From the NCBI GenBank assembly GCA_020161015.1, contig JAIUOT010000022.1, positions 1-39,533 on the forward strand: a stretch of 39,533 nt of DNA, read 5' to 3'. Numbering within the stretch: the stretch's first letter is position 1; the number at the start of each line of letters is the position of its first letter. The notes under the pieces were generated by a model. The model searched no databases and had not been told where the DNA came from. It saw only the letters and a program-made list of their open reading frames with translations. This document shows positions 1 to 7,931 of this stretch, piece by piece. Position numbers and translations under genes: made by a program. The DNA is from Actinomycetota bacterium. GTDB lineage: Bacteria; Actinomycetota; Actinomycetes; Propionibacteriales; Propionibacteriaceae.

Positions 1-2
1 CC

Positions 3-122
3 TTCACCACCAACCAGCAACGACGTGACGCGCTTGCCCCCTGGCTCGAGCAGTACAACACTCAACGCCGTCACACCGCACTCGGAGGCCAACCCCCGAT
101 CAGCCGACTGTCACCAACCTGA
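3..122 (+). CDS. IS481-family transposase, C-terminal end (cut by window edge)
   Basis: Only the last 39 residues lie in the window. They include the stretch WLEQYNTQRRHTALGG followed by QPPISRL. This resembles the conserved end of the DDE integrase core of IS481-type (and related IS3-type) transposases, in which an aromatic-Tyr-Asn segment is followed by RRHxALGG and PPISRL. The reading frame is open from the first complete codon to a TGA at 120-122. Whether the element is intact cannot be judged because its left part is outside the window. The next gene, larC, is native-looking and points towards the element. The family call rests on one motif block; a related rve-domain transposase is the main alternative. 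Confidence 0.75.
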   Translation, partial: FTTNQQRRDALAPWLEQYNTQRRHTALGGQPPISRLSPT

Positions 123-163
123 TGGCCGAGTACACCTAGCCCGGCGGCGGCCGCCATCGGTGT

Positions 164-199
164 GCACCGTTTCTGACCGTGTTCGGTTCATAACGGTGC
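164..199. repeat. Inverted repeat, possible IS end or terminator
   Basis: The arms GCACCGTT (164-171) and AACGGTGC (192-199) are perfect complements separated by 20 bases. The repeat lies between the transposase stop and the end of larC. It could be part of the right end of the IS or a weak bidirectional terminator. No T-tract or clear target-site duplication is visible. Confidence 0.35.
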
Positions 200-245
200 G
201 CGCCGTCTCGGTCGTGCGGGCCGGGCGACGCGAGACCCGCGGCGT

Positions 246-1475
246 TCACTCCGGGCGCCGTGCCCCCGGCAGGAGGCCGGCGGCGGCCGCCGCGGCCTCC
301 GCCGCGGCCATCACCGCGCGCTCGGGGCGTCCGGTCGCCCGGGCGGCCGCCGCCACGTCGTCGAACTCGGGGGTGGCGGTGGCGATGCGTCCCCCGGCCA
401 GGCCCAGCTTGATGCGGACGGGCTGGCCGAGCACGCTGAGCTGCCGCCACTCCCGCTCCAGGGGACGCTTGGTCGTGGGGGTCTCCCGCAGCCCGAGAGT
501 GGGCACCAGCTCGTAGACGAGGCGTCCCAGCGGCCCGGCGAGCGCGGGCCGGCAGAGCACCTCGAGGGTGTGCGCGGGCCGTCCCTTCTTCATCAGGATC
601 GGCGTGAGCCAGGCGTCGTCCGCGCCGGCCTCGAGCAGGGCGGCGAGCACGCCCGGCCACAACCGGGGGTCCAGGTCGTCGACGTTCGCGGCCAGCAGCG
701 TCGCGGCCTGCGCGGAGGGCCCGTCCCCGGTGAACTCGCCGAGGACCACCCGCACCACGTTGGGGCGGCCGGGGTCGTCCCGCGTCCCTGCGCCGACGCC
801 GACGGCCCGGACGACGCCCGCCGGCAGCTCCGCCCGGGGCGTGGCCAGGGCGGACACCAGCGCCATGCCGGTCGGGGTCGTCAGCTCCCCGCGTCCGCCG
901 GCGACGACGGGCCAGCCGGTGGCGAGCTCCAGCACCGCGGGCACAGGGACGGGGATCTGCCCGTGCGCGGCGCGCACCGTCCCGCTGCCGAGGGCGACCG
1001 TCCCGCAGCTGAGCCCTGCGAGCCCGAGGTCATCGACGGCGGCGCAGACCCCGACGATGTCGGCGATGGAGTCCCAGGCCCCGACCTCGTGGAAGTGCAC
1101 CTCCTCCGGGTCGATGCCGTGCGCGCGTGCCTCGGCGGCCGCGAGCGCGCCGAACACGGCCAGCGCGGAGGCACGCACCGGCTCGGGCAGGTCGGCGTCC
1201 GCGAGCATCGAGCGGATGGTCGACCAGTGGCGGTGGTGCTGGTCCTCGACGAGCACGACCACGTCCAGCTTGGCGGCGCGCAGGCCGGCGCGCCGGACCT
1301 CGCTGAGCTCCAGCCGGACCGTGTCGGGCAGCACGGCCTCGACGGCGGCGACCACCGCCTCCAGGCGCGCCCCGGCGTCCAGAAGGGCGGCGAGCAGCAT
1401 GTCGCCGGCCAGGCCGTTGCCGGCGTCGATCCATGCTGAGAGGCTGGTACCGAGCGGGTTCTTCTGGCTGGTCAC
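246..1475 (-). CDS. larC: LarC: nickel-pincer cofactor biosynthesis protein (nickel insertion)
   Basis: This 409-residue protein matches the LarC (DUF111) family, which inserts nickel into pyridinium-3,5-bisthiocarboxylic acid mononucleotide, the cofactor of lactate racemase and other LarA-type enzymes. Family marks are the N-terminal WIDAGNGLAGDM block, the HFHEVGAWDSIADIVG block (about residues 140-155), GELTTPTGMAL near the middle, and a C-terminal domain with LLAANVDDLDP and ILMKKGRPAHTLEVL. In some lactobacilli the family is encoded as two overlapping frames (LarC1/LarC2); here it is one continuous frame. The frame stays open upstream to 1613, but homology starts just after a GTG at 1473-1475, so that start was chosen; no strong ribosome binding site is visible. 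larB, larE and larA are not in the window, so the cofactor user must be elsewhere. Confidence 0.9.
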   Translation of the reverse strand: MTSQKNPLGTSLSAWIDAGNGLAGDMLLAALLDAGARLEAVVAAVEAVLPDTVRLELSEVRRAGLRAAKLDVVVLVEDQHHRHWSTIRSMLADADLPEPVRASALAVFGALAAAEARAHGIDPEEVHFHEVGAWDSIADIVGVCAAVDDLGLAGLSCGTVALGSGTVRAAHGQIPVPVPAVLELATGWPVVAGGRGELTTPTGMALVSALATPRAELPAGVVRAVGVGAGTRDDPGRPNVVRVVLGEFTGDGPSAQAATLLAANVDDLDPRLWPGVLAALLEAGADDAWLTPILMKKGRPAHTLEVLCRPALAGPLGRLVYELVPTLGLRETPTTKRPLEREWRQLSVLGQPVRIKLGLAGGRIATATPEFDDVAAAARATGRPERAVMAAAEAAAAAAGLLPGARRPE

Positions 1476-1612
1476 GGTGTGATCGTAGGTCGGTCGGTGG
1501 CCGGCGGAGGTGCCGGCGAGGAAACAGGTGGCAACGAATGTCGGCCGGATCAGGGCCGTCCTTACAGTCAAGCCAACCTCGCACGGACAGTGCCTGACTC
1601 GAAGGATCTTCA

Positions 1613-3142
1613 ATGACGACGACCGCTACCTCACCCAGCCACCTGGGCGCACTGGAGAAGCAGCCGGCGACCGCCATCGCAGGCTACGGCCTGGGCGACT
1701 TCGCAATGAACCTGGCCTTCTCCATGACGACCTCGTTCCTGCTCTACTACCTCACCGATGTCGCCGGCCTGACCGCCGCCGCCGTGGGCACGATGTTCCT
1801 GGTCGTCCGGCTGTGGGACGCCTTCACCGACCTCTTCGCCGGGCGCATGGTCGACAAGACCATGACCCGGTTCGGCAAGTTCCGCCCGTTCATCCTCTGG
1901 TTCGCGGTGCCGGTGCTGTTCCTCAGCTTCCTGAACTTCAACGTCCCGAGCGAGGGCGTGAAGTGGCTCGGCGTGTTCGAGTGGCAGCTCGATGACGCGG
2001 GCAAGCTGCTCTACGCCTACCTGGCCTACGCGATCCTCGGGCTGGTCTACTCGCTGATCAACATCCCCTACGGCTCGCTGGCCTCGGCGATGACCCAGTC
2101 GGTGAATGAGCGCGCCAAGCTCGTCGCGTCCCGTGCCTTCGGCTCGGCCATCGGCGGCGTCTTCCTCGCCTACGTGGTGGCCCCCCAGATCTCGGCGCTC
2201 CAGAAGACCGCGCCGAAGCTGGCCGCGGACGCCGACGCGGCGGCGAAGGCCGCCTACGAGGCCGCGAAGATCGTGTACCGGCAGAACGTCCAGAACGTGT
2301 TCACCACCACCACGCTGCTGTTCATCCTGATCGGCTCGGTGGCCTACTTCCTGACCTTCCTGTGGTGCCGTGAGGCCGTCGTCCGCACCACCCCGAAGGT
2401 GAGCATCAAGGAGACCTTCGAGACGCTGCGGCACAACAAGCCGCTGGCCTACCTGTGCGCCGCGAGCTTCTTCTACCTGATCGGGCTGTTCGCCGTGGGC
2501 GGCTCGACCGCCTACTACGCCCGCTACGTCCTGGGTGATATCGGGCAGACCGCCAACATGGTCCTGGTGAACTCCGGCATCGCGCTGCTGATCACCCCGG
2601 TCATCCCGTGGATCATCAAGAAGCTCGGCAAGAAGAACGTCTTCCAGTGGTGCGGCATCTTCACGATCATCGGCGGCGTCGCGCTGGCCTTCGTCCCCAC
2701 CGGCGCGATCGCCCTGGCCCTGGTCTTCCTGGCCGTGAAGGGCATCGGCGCCTCGCTGATCAACACCGTGATGTTCGGCCTCGAGGCCGACACCGTGGAG
2801 TACGGCGAGTGGAAGTCCGGCAAGCGGTCCGAGGGTGCGACCTACGCGATCTTCTCCTTCACCCGCAAGGTCACCCAGTCGATCGGTGGCGCCGTCGGCG
2901 CCTGGGCCCTGGCCATCGGCGGGTACCTGTCGGCGTCCGCCAGCAACCCGAACCCCGTCCAGCCGGAGTCGGCGATCTTCGCGATCAAGTTCACGATCGG
3001 CATCCTGCCCGCCATCTGCGCGGCGATCGCGATGCTGATCTTCTGGAAGTACCCGCTCACCGACAAGCTGTTCGGCAGCATCCGCGACGAGAACGAGGCC
3101 CGCAAGATCGCCCTCGCCGCCGAGTCGGTGCAGAGCGACTGA
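1613..3142 (+). CDS. GPH-family sugar:cation symporter (MelB/LacS-like)
   Basis: A 509-residue membrane protein of the glycoside-pentoside-hexuronide:cation symporter family (MFS fold, about 12 helices). The diagnostic loop after helix 2 is present as DAFTDLFAGRMVDKTMTRFGKFRP, split here as DAFTDLFAG and RFGKFRPFILW, and the second-half marker SLINTVMFGLEADTVEYGEW is seen near residues 380-400. The ATG is preceded by GAAGGA. An Ala/Lys-rich hydrophilic insert at about residues 190-225 (containing ADADAAAKAAYEAA) lengthens one loop. The next operon encodes an alpha-galactosidase, so a galactoside such as melibiose or raffinose is a reasonable substrate, but this is inferred from context only. 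The gene diverges from larC and converges with a lacI gene. Confidence 0.88.
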   Translation: MTTTATSPSHLGALEKQPATAIAGYGLGDFAMNLAFSMTTSFLLYYLTDVAGLTAAAVGTMFLVVRLWDAFTDLFAGRMVDKTMTRFGKFRPFILWFAVPVLFLSFLNFNVPSEGVKWLGVFEWQLDDAGKLLYAYLAYAILGLVYSLINIPYGSLASAMTQSVNERAKLVASRAFGSAIGGVFLAYVVAPQISALQKTAPKLAADADAAAKAAYEAAKIVYRQNVQNVFTTTTLLFILIGSVAYFLTFLWCREAVVRTTPKVSIKETFETLRHNKPLAYLCAASFFYLIGLFAVGGSTAYYARYVLGDIGQTANMVLVNSGIALLITPVIPWIIKKLGKKNVFQWCGIFTIIGGVALAFVPTGAIALALVFLAVKGIGASLINTVMFGLEADTVEYGEWKSGKRSEGATYAIFSFTRKVTQSIGGAVGAWALAIGGYLSASASNPNPVQPESAIFAIKFTIGILPAICAAIAMLIFWKYPLTDKLFGSIRDENEARKIALAAESVQSD

Positions 3143-3184
3143 AGGCTCCCCTCCGCGCGGTAGCCGGGCGTCCCGCCCGTTCCT

Positions 3185-3242
3185 GCCCCCGATTGCCACT
3201 CGTGCCCCCGGAATTCCGGGGGCACGAGTGGCAATCGGGGGC
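3185..3242. terminator. Perfect 58-bp palindrome between convergent genes
   Basis: Two 29-bp arms meet with no spacer at 3213/3214, in the centre of GAATTC. Each arm reads GCCCCCGATTGCCACTCGTG followed by CCCCCGGAA, and every base pairs. It starts 42 bp after the symporter stop and lies between convergent genes, so it probably ends transcription from both sides. It lacks a T-tract, as many actinobacterial terminators do. Its length and perfection are greater than termination needs. Confidence 0.75.
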
Positions 3243-3260
3243 GAACGCGGATGGTGGGGC

Positions 3261-3330
3261 GGCCCGGAGGTGGGGGGCGGCCCGGAGGTGGGGGGCGGCC
3301 CGGAGGTGGGGGGCGGCCCGGAGGTGGGCG
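3261..3330. repeat. 18-bp tandem repeat, about four copies
   Basis: The unit GGCCCGGAGGTGGGGGGC starts at 3261, 3279, 3297 and 3315, and the last copy degenerates near 3329. A partial copy precedes it at 3253-3260. The array sits directly against the stop codon of the minus-strand lacI gene, in its 3' untranslated region. It is strongly G-rich on the plus strand. Confidence 0.85.
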
Positions 3331-3333
3331 GGG

Positions 3334-4350
3334 TCAGGCGGCGGGGGTGCAGCCGCACGATCGCCGAGTGACCAGCCGGGTCTCGTGCCGGTGCGACCGC
3401 CCGGTGGGGGCGAGCAGTTCGGCCACGGCGTCCTCGGCCATCGCGGCGAGCGGGACGTTGACGGTGGTCAGAGCGGGGACGGTGTAGGCCGCCTCCGGTG
3501 AACCGTCGAAGGAGGCCAGCGCCAGGTCGTCCGGGATGGACCGTCCCGTGCCCTGGAGGCCGGAGACGAGTCCGATCGCCTGCTGGTCGGAGGAGGTGAA
3601 GACCGCGGTCGCTGCGGGGTGCCGGGTGGCCAGCAGCCGGGCCGCGTCCGCACCGCCGGCCGCTGACCAGTGCACCCGGACGAGGTGCTCCGTGGTCAGG
3701 CCCGCATCCTCCAGGGCGTCCCGCCAGCCCTGCTCACGACCATCGGGGGGCTCGTCGCCGCGCTCGGGGTGGTCCGAGCCGATCACCAGTGCGACGCGGC
3801 GGTGGCCGTGCACCTCCACCAGGTGGCGTACGGCCGAGCGCGCCCCACCCCGGTAGTCCGGCCAGATCGCGGTGCCTTCGGACGGCGTGGCGAGGCTCAG
3901 GCGCACCAGCGGAACCCGGCCGCGGGCGACGACGGCCAGGGCTGCCGGTTCGGGAAGGCTCGCGGTGATGATGCCGGCGGCCTGGTGGCCGGCCAGCGAT
4001 TCGAAGAGCTGCTCCAGCGCACCGGTGGCACCCTGCGCGAGCACCAGGTTGACCCCGTGCGCGCGGGCCGCCGTCTCGGCGGCCTGGGCGAGCGCGGCGA
4101 AGTAGGGGTTGCGGATGTCGGGGACGACGAGCCCGATCAGGTCCGAGCGTCCGGTGATCAGCGTGCGCGCCGCGGCGTTGGGCCGGTAGCCGAGCTTGTC
4201 GATTGCATCCAGCACCCGGGCACGGGTGGCGTCCGCAACCGGCCGGGGGCCGTTGTTGACCACGTAGCTGACCACGGCGGAACTCACGCCGGCAAGGCGC
4301 GCGACGTCGTTGCGGGTCACCGCCCGCTGCGGGGACTCGCTCCCGGCCAT
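3334..4350 (-). CDS. LacI-family transcriptional regulator (galactoside operon, downstream copy)
   Basis: A 338-residue LacI/GalR regulator. The N-terminal helix-turn-helix is TRNDVARLAGVSSAVVSYVV, followed by the hinge NNGPRPV and GYRPNAAARTL. A periplasmic-binding-like effector domain follows (IGLVVPDIRNPYFAAL, TSSDQQAIGL, LASFDGSPEA), and the protein ends in RRSCGCTPAA. The ATG at 4348-4350 was chosen because GGAAGGGAG lies just upstream; the frame extends nine codons further without family similarity. The gene follows the alpha-galactosidase gene by 69 bp on the same strand and is probably in the same operon. Its recognition helix is almost identical to that of the LacI protein encoded upstream of the alpha-galactosidase, so the two probably bind similar operators. 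Its effector is likely galactose or a galactoside (inference). Confidence 0.92.
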   Translation of the reverse strand: MAGSESPQRAVTRNDVARLAGVSSAVVSYVVNNGPRPVADATRARVLDAIDKLGYRPNAAARTLITGRSDLIGLVVPDIRNPYFAALAQAAETAARAHGVNLVLAQGATGALEQLFESLAGHQAAGIITASLPEPAALAVVARGRVPLVRLSLATPSEGTAIWPDYRGGARSAVRHLVEVHGHRRVALVIGSDHPERGDEPPDGREQGWRDALEDAGLTTEHLVRVHWSAAGGADAARLLATRHPAATAVFTSSDQQAIGLVSGLQGTGRSIPDDLALASFDGSPEAAYTVPALTTVNVPLAAMAEDAVAELLAPTGRSHRHETRLVTRRSCGCTPAA

Positions 4351-4419
4351 CGCGCGCTCCCTTCCTCGCCCTCCCACAGGCTAGGGGAGAGCGGGGCGGG
4401 CCCGGTGCACCGCGGTCGG

Positions 4420-6675
4420 TCAGTCCACGGACTCGGCCAGGTACAACACGACGTGGTCGGGGTTCACCGGCGCCTCGATCAGGCCCGCAGCGGCGAGCGC
4501 CGCCCCGGTCAGCACCACGCCCGCGTGCTCCCCGGACGGCCGCAGGCGGGGCGGGCGCCCCGTGGACAGGTCGTCCAGTTCGGTGCTCAGGTCGCGCTCG
4601 ACGCCCCACCAGCGCGGTGGGTGGATGCCGGAGGGAGCCCGGCCCACGAGCACCGGCGACACCCGATAGCGCCGCGACGGGTCGAGTCCGGGCAGCCGCA
4701 GCCGTCCGCGCGAGGCGGTGGCCGGGGCCTCCATCGACGCGAAGGAGTAGATCGCGCGCGACCGGTCCGGGGCGACGACCCCGGAGGCCAGCAGGCTCTC
4801 GTCCGGGTCGTCGATCCGCACCAGGTCGCCGCCGAGCAGGAGCTCCCGGTGCGCCTTGTAGAACGCGATCCACTCGGCGAGCTCCGCGAGGTCCTCCGCG
4901 CTCGCCCCGCGCAGGTCCCATTCGATGCCCAGGTGGCCGAACACCGCCGTCGCGGCCCGGAAGTTGAGGTCGTGGCTGCGCCCGGTGGTGTGCGAGGTGC
5001 CGGACGCGATGTGCGAGCCCATCATCTCCGGCGGCACCAGCTGGGTCGTCCAGCGCAGCATCTGCTGGCGCTCGTGGGGATCGATGCAGTCCGACACCCA
5101 CACCCGGTCGGTGCGCTCCAGCACCCCCAGGTCGACGCGCGCGCCGCCGGAGGAACACGACTCGATCTCCAGGCCCGGGTGCGCCGCCCGCAGGTCGTCC
5201 ATCAGTCGGTAGGTGGCGAGGGTCTGGGCGTGCACGCCCGGACGCCCTCCGGGACGGGTCCCGGCCTCGATCAGGTCGCGGTTGTGGTCCCATTTGATGT
5301 AGTCGATGTCGTACTCGTCGAGGATCGCCAGCAGGGCGTCCCTGACGTGCGCGTAGCACTCCTCGATGCCGAGGTTGAGCACCTGCTGGTGCCGGGACTC
5401 CACCGGCGTGCGGTCGCCGGGGGCCATCACCCAGTCGGGGTGTGCCCGGGCGAGGTCCGAGTCGAGGTTCACCATCTCCGGCTCGAACCACAGCCCGAAC
5501 TGCATGCCCAGCGCCTTCACCTCGTTGACTAGGGGGTGCAGGCCCTGCGGCCACACGTCCGCCGACACGGTCCAGTCGCCGAGTCCGGAGTGGTCGTCGC
5601 GGCGTGAGCCGAACCAGCCGTCGTCCAGGACGTACCGCTCCACACCGACGGCCGCCGCGGTCCGCGCCAGGTCGAGCAGCGGTTCCAGGGAATGGTCGAA
5701 GTAGACCGCCTCCCAGACGTTGATCGTCACCGGGCGATGGGCGGACGGGTGCTGCGGCCGTGCGCGCAGGAATCGGTGGAACCGGCGGGCGACCTCGTCC
5801 AGGCCGGCCCCGTAGGACCCGTACAGCCACGGCGTGGTGTACGACTCGCCCGGTCCGAGCGCGAGCTCGCCGGGGAGCAGGAGCTCCCCGCCGCCCAGCA
5901 CCCGCTCACCGCTGAACAGCCGTTCGGCGTAGTGGGTGTGGTTGCCGCTCCAGCCGGTGTGGACGCCCCAGACCTCGCCGCCGCCGAAGCCGAAGCCGCG
6001 CGTGCCGGCGTGGAGGACGGTCGCCGCGTCCGCGCCGGTGCGCCCCTTGCGGCCCTCGCGAAGATGCGTCCCGACCGTGAAGGCCCGACGCTGTGGCACC
6101 CGCTCCCTGCCCCAGCGCCCGGCCAGGTCGAGCAGCTCGTCCGCGACCGACGGCACGGGGTAGGCCAGCACGAGGTCGTCGAGCTGGTAGGCGTCGGTCC
6201 CCGTGTTGGTGAGGCGCGCGCGGGTGCGCAGCAGCCCGGATGGCGCGAGCTCGATCCGGAGGGTCAGCTCGAGGCCCGCGGAGGGGTCGGCGGCGGCCAC
6301 GGTGACGGCGGCCGCGCCGAGGGTCACCAGTCCGGTCGCGGTGGCGGAGGCGTCGACCGGGACCCCGTCCACCAGGAGCCCGGTGGTGGTGAACCGCGGT
6401 GACCAGTCGCGGCCGGCCCTCGAGCCGCTCAGGCCGGGGCGTCCCACCCAGCCGGTGTGGTGCTCGGGCAGCAGCGCAACGCGGACGGGCTCGTCGACGT
6501 GGTTGGGCACGATCGGCCGGACGCCGCCCAGCGCCAGGGCGGCCACGTCGGCGGCGTCGAGGTCGCCGAGGTCCGCGCCCCAGTGCAGGATCTCGGGCAG
6601 GCGCCCGTGGCTGAGGTCGAGGACGACGCCGACGCCGCCGGCTCGCAGGGTCACGTGGGCATTGATCGTGGTCAT
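4420..6675 (-). CDS. galA: Alpha-galactosidase, glycoside hydrolase family 36
   Basis: A 751-residue GH36 enzyme that removes terminal alpha-1,6-galactose from melibiose, raffinose and related sugars with retention of configuration. The N-terminal beta-sandwich precedes a TIM barrel with the family blocks NVWEAVYFDH, YVLDDGWFG, GLWFEPEMVN and YIKWDHNRD. Asp463 in KWDHNRD is the expected nucleophile and Asp529 in WVSDCIDPHE the expected acid/base. Their 66-residue spacing matches characterised GH36 enzymes as I recall them. SCSSGGARVD is also present. No signal peptide is seen, so it should act in the cytoplasm. The ATG overlaps the stop of the upstream lacI gene (ATGA at 6672-6675) and has GAGGAG in front, indicating translational coupling. 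Confidence 0.95.
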   Translation of the reverse strand: MTTINAHVTLRAGGVGVVLDLSHGRLPEILHWGADLGDLDAADVAALALGGVRPIVPNHVDEPVRVALLPEHHTGWVGRPGLSGSRAGRDWSPRFTTTGLLVDGVPVDASATATGLVTLGAAAVTVAAADPSAGLELTLRIELAPSGLLRTRARLTNTGTDAYQLDDLVLAYPVPSVADELLDLAGRWGRERVPQRRAFTVGTHLREGRKGRTGADAATVLHAGTRGFGFGGGEVWGVHTGWSGNHTHYAERLFSGERVLGGGELLLPGELALGPGESYTTPWLYGSYGAGLDEVARRFHRFLRARPQHPSAHRPVTINVWEAVYFDHSLEPLLDLARTAAAVGVERYVLDDGWFGSRRDDHSGLGDWTVSADVWPQGLHPLVNEVKALGMQFGLWFEPEMVNLDSDLARAHPDWVMAPGDRTPVESRHQQVLNLGIEECYAHVRDALLAILDEYDIDYIKWDHNRDLIEAGTRPGGRPGVHAQTLATYRLMDDLRAAHPGLEIESCSSGGARVDLGVLERTDRVWVSDCIDPHERQQMLRWTTQLVPPEMMGSHIASGTSHTTGRSHDLNFRAATAVFGHLGIEWDLRGASAEDLAELAEWIAFYKAHRELLLGGDLVRIDDPDESLLASGVVAPDRSRAIYSFASMEAPATASRGRLRLPGLDPSRRYRVSPVLVGRAPSGIHPPRWWGVERDLSTELDDLSTGRPPRLRPSGEHAGVVLTGAALAAAGLIEAPVNPDHVVLYLAESVD

Positions 6676-7799
6676 CGGGGCTCCTCGCCGGGGTGGGGGT
6701 CGCGGGTGAGCACGTGCACCCGGGGTTGTTGGATAGCCGCCGGCTCGCACCCGCAGGAGCTGCGCCGGACGAGTTCTGTGGTGAGCTGGACGTGCGTGCC
6801 GCGCGCGCGGTCGGGGGCGTCGAGCAGGCTGATGGCCGCGGCGGCGAGTCCCTCGAGAGGCTGCCGGGCGACCGTCAGGGGCGGCCAGCAGAACTCCGAC
6901 TCGCGGGTGCCGTCGAAGGAGACCACCGCCACGTCCTCGGGGATGCGCATGCCCCGCTCGTGGAGGGCGCGCACCAGGCCGATCGCCTGGAGGTCGTTGC
7001 TGGCGAAGACCGCGTCCAGACCGGGATCCTCCACCAGCAGTGCGGCGCCCCCGGCGTAGCCGCCCTCCCGGGTGAACGGGACGCGGACGAGCGCGCCATC
7101 GGCGAGGCCGGCGGCGCGGAGTGCCCGCCGCCACCCCTGCTCGCGGGGGTCCGGGTCGCCGAAGCCGCCGTCGCCGACGATCATCCCGATACGGCGGCGT
7201 CCGTGGTCGATCAGGTGGCCGACGAGCATCTCGGCGGCCCCGGCCGCGTCCGAACCAACCGTGCGGCGACCCGGCAGCGGGCCGGGGCAGTCGATCAGGA
7301 CGGTCGGGATGTCGGCGAGCCGGAAGGCGCGGCTGCGCTCGAGCCTGGCGAAGGAGCTGGCGAACAGCAGCCCGTCGATCTGCCGGGAGACGAGCTCGTC
7401 GACGATCTCCTCCTCTGCGCGGGAGTCCTGGTTCGTATCGGCGATCAGGATGCGCTTGCCCAGGCCGGCGGCCACCTTCACCAGTTCGGCGGTGTACTCG
7501 GCGAAGTAGGGGTTGAGACTGTCGGCGACGATCAGTCCGAGGGTCTCGGTGGTGCCGCGCCGCAGCGCCCGGGCGCTCGCGTTGGGCCGGTAGCCGAGCA
7601 GGTCCATGGCCTCGCGTACCCGTTCCGCGGTCGCCGCCGCGACCGGACGGGGGCCGTTGTTGACCACGTAGCTCACCACCGCGGTGCTCACACCGGCCAG
7701 GCGGGCGACGTCGGCGCGCGTGGCGGGGGTGCGCCGCGGCGCCGGCGCCGTTGTCGCCCCCGGGGCGGGCGCGCGGTCGGTCACCTGCTGCGTTGCCAC
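6672..7799 (-). CDS. LacI-family transcriptional regulator (galactoside operon, first gene)
   Basis: A 375-residue LacI/GalR regulator starting with GTG behind AAGGAG. An Ala/Pro-rich lead of about 25 residues precedes the helix-turn-helix TRADVARLAGVSTAVVSYVV, the hinge NNGPRPV and GYRPNASARALRRG. The effector domain contains LGLIVADSLNPYFAEYTAEL, ASNDLQAIGLVRAL and VAVVSFDGTRESEF, and the tail has RRSSCGCEPAA. It is the first gene of the lacI-galA-lacI operon, overlaps galA by 4 bp and diverges from the ABC importer at 7996. It shares the SxAVVSYVVNNGPRPV DNA-binding segment with the regulator at 3334-4350, which suggests a duplication and shared operators. Autoregulation from the 7800-7995 intergenic region is likely but not shown. 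Confidence 0.93.
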   Translation of the reverse strand: MATQQVTDRAPAPGATTAPAPRRTPATRADVARLAGVSTAVVSYVVNNGPRPVAAATAERVREAMDLLGYRPNASARALRRGTTETLGLIVADSLNPYFAEYTAELVKVAAGLGKRILIADTNQDSRAEEEIVDELVSRQIDGLLFASSFARLERSRAFRLADIPTVLIDCPGPLPGRRTVGSDAAGAAEMLVGHLIDHGRRRIGMIVGDGGFGDPDPREQGWRRALRAAGLADGALVRVPFTREGGYAGGAALLVEDPGLDAVFASNDLQAIGLVRALHERGMRIPEDVAVVSFDGTRESEFCWPPLTVARQPLEGLAAAAISLLDAPDRARGTHVQLTTELVRRSSCGCEPAAIQQPRVHVLTRDPHPGEEPR

Positions 7800-7844
7800 G
7801 TCGCTCCTTCGTGTGGGATGGCGTGAATCTACACCAATAGATCA

Positions 7845-7861
7845 CCAGCGTGCACCGCTGG
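7845..7861. promoter_or_regulatory. Inverted repeat upstream of the lacI-galA operon
   Basis: CCAGCG and CGCTGG flank TGCAC, giving a 17-bp inverted repeat in the divergent intergenic region, 46-62 bp upstream of the lacI start. It could be a regulator site or an RNA hairpin in the lacI 5' leader. A related GTGCACCGC core recurs at 4406-4414, between galA and the second lacI. Confidence 0.35.
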
Positions 7862-7902
7862 CAGGGCTTTGGCAAGCGTTATCGGTTTGTTGCTCGAAAC
7901 TA

Positions 7903-7931
7903 TTGCGCTACCGACTCTACACGTGTAGCTT
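7903..7931 (+). promoter_or_regulatory. Putative promoter with overlapping operator for the sugar ABC importer
   Basis: TTGCGC (7903-7908) and TAGCTT (7926-7931) are separated by 17 bp, a plausible primary-sigma promoter for the genes starting at 7996. The perfect 12-bp palindrome CTACACGTGTAG (7917-7928) covers the start of the -10 element, where a repressor would block the polymerase. The half-site CTACAC recurs at 7829-7834, 88 bp upstream, inside ATCTACACCAATAGAT. A further LacI-like segment, GGCAAGCGTTATCG, lies at 7871-7884. The regulators of this divergent region are probably the two LacI proteins of the facing operon. Confidence 0.45.

Noticed and set aside
3261-3330. 18-bp repeats considered as a CRISPR array or replication iterons
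   Set aside because: The units are head-to-tail without spacers, and no cas genes or replication initiator are nearby.
1631-3358. Long minus-strand frame of 575 codons across the symporter gene
   Set aside because: It is Gly/Asp/Arg-rich low complexity, lies opposite a clear membrane protein, and has no family similarity; it is a typical GC-rich shadow frame.
6676-7875. Possible N-terminal fusion of about 400 residues on the alpha-galactosidase, since the frame stays open
   Set aside because: The extension overlaps the lacI gene in another frame and is Arg/Pro/Gly-rich; the ATG at 6675 has a good ribosome binding site and matches the family start.
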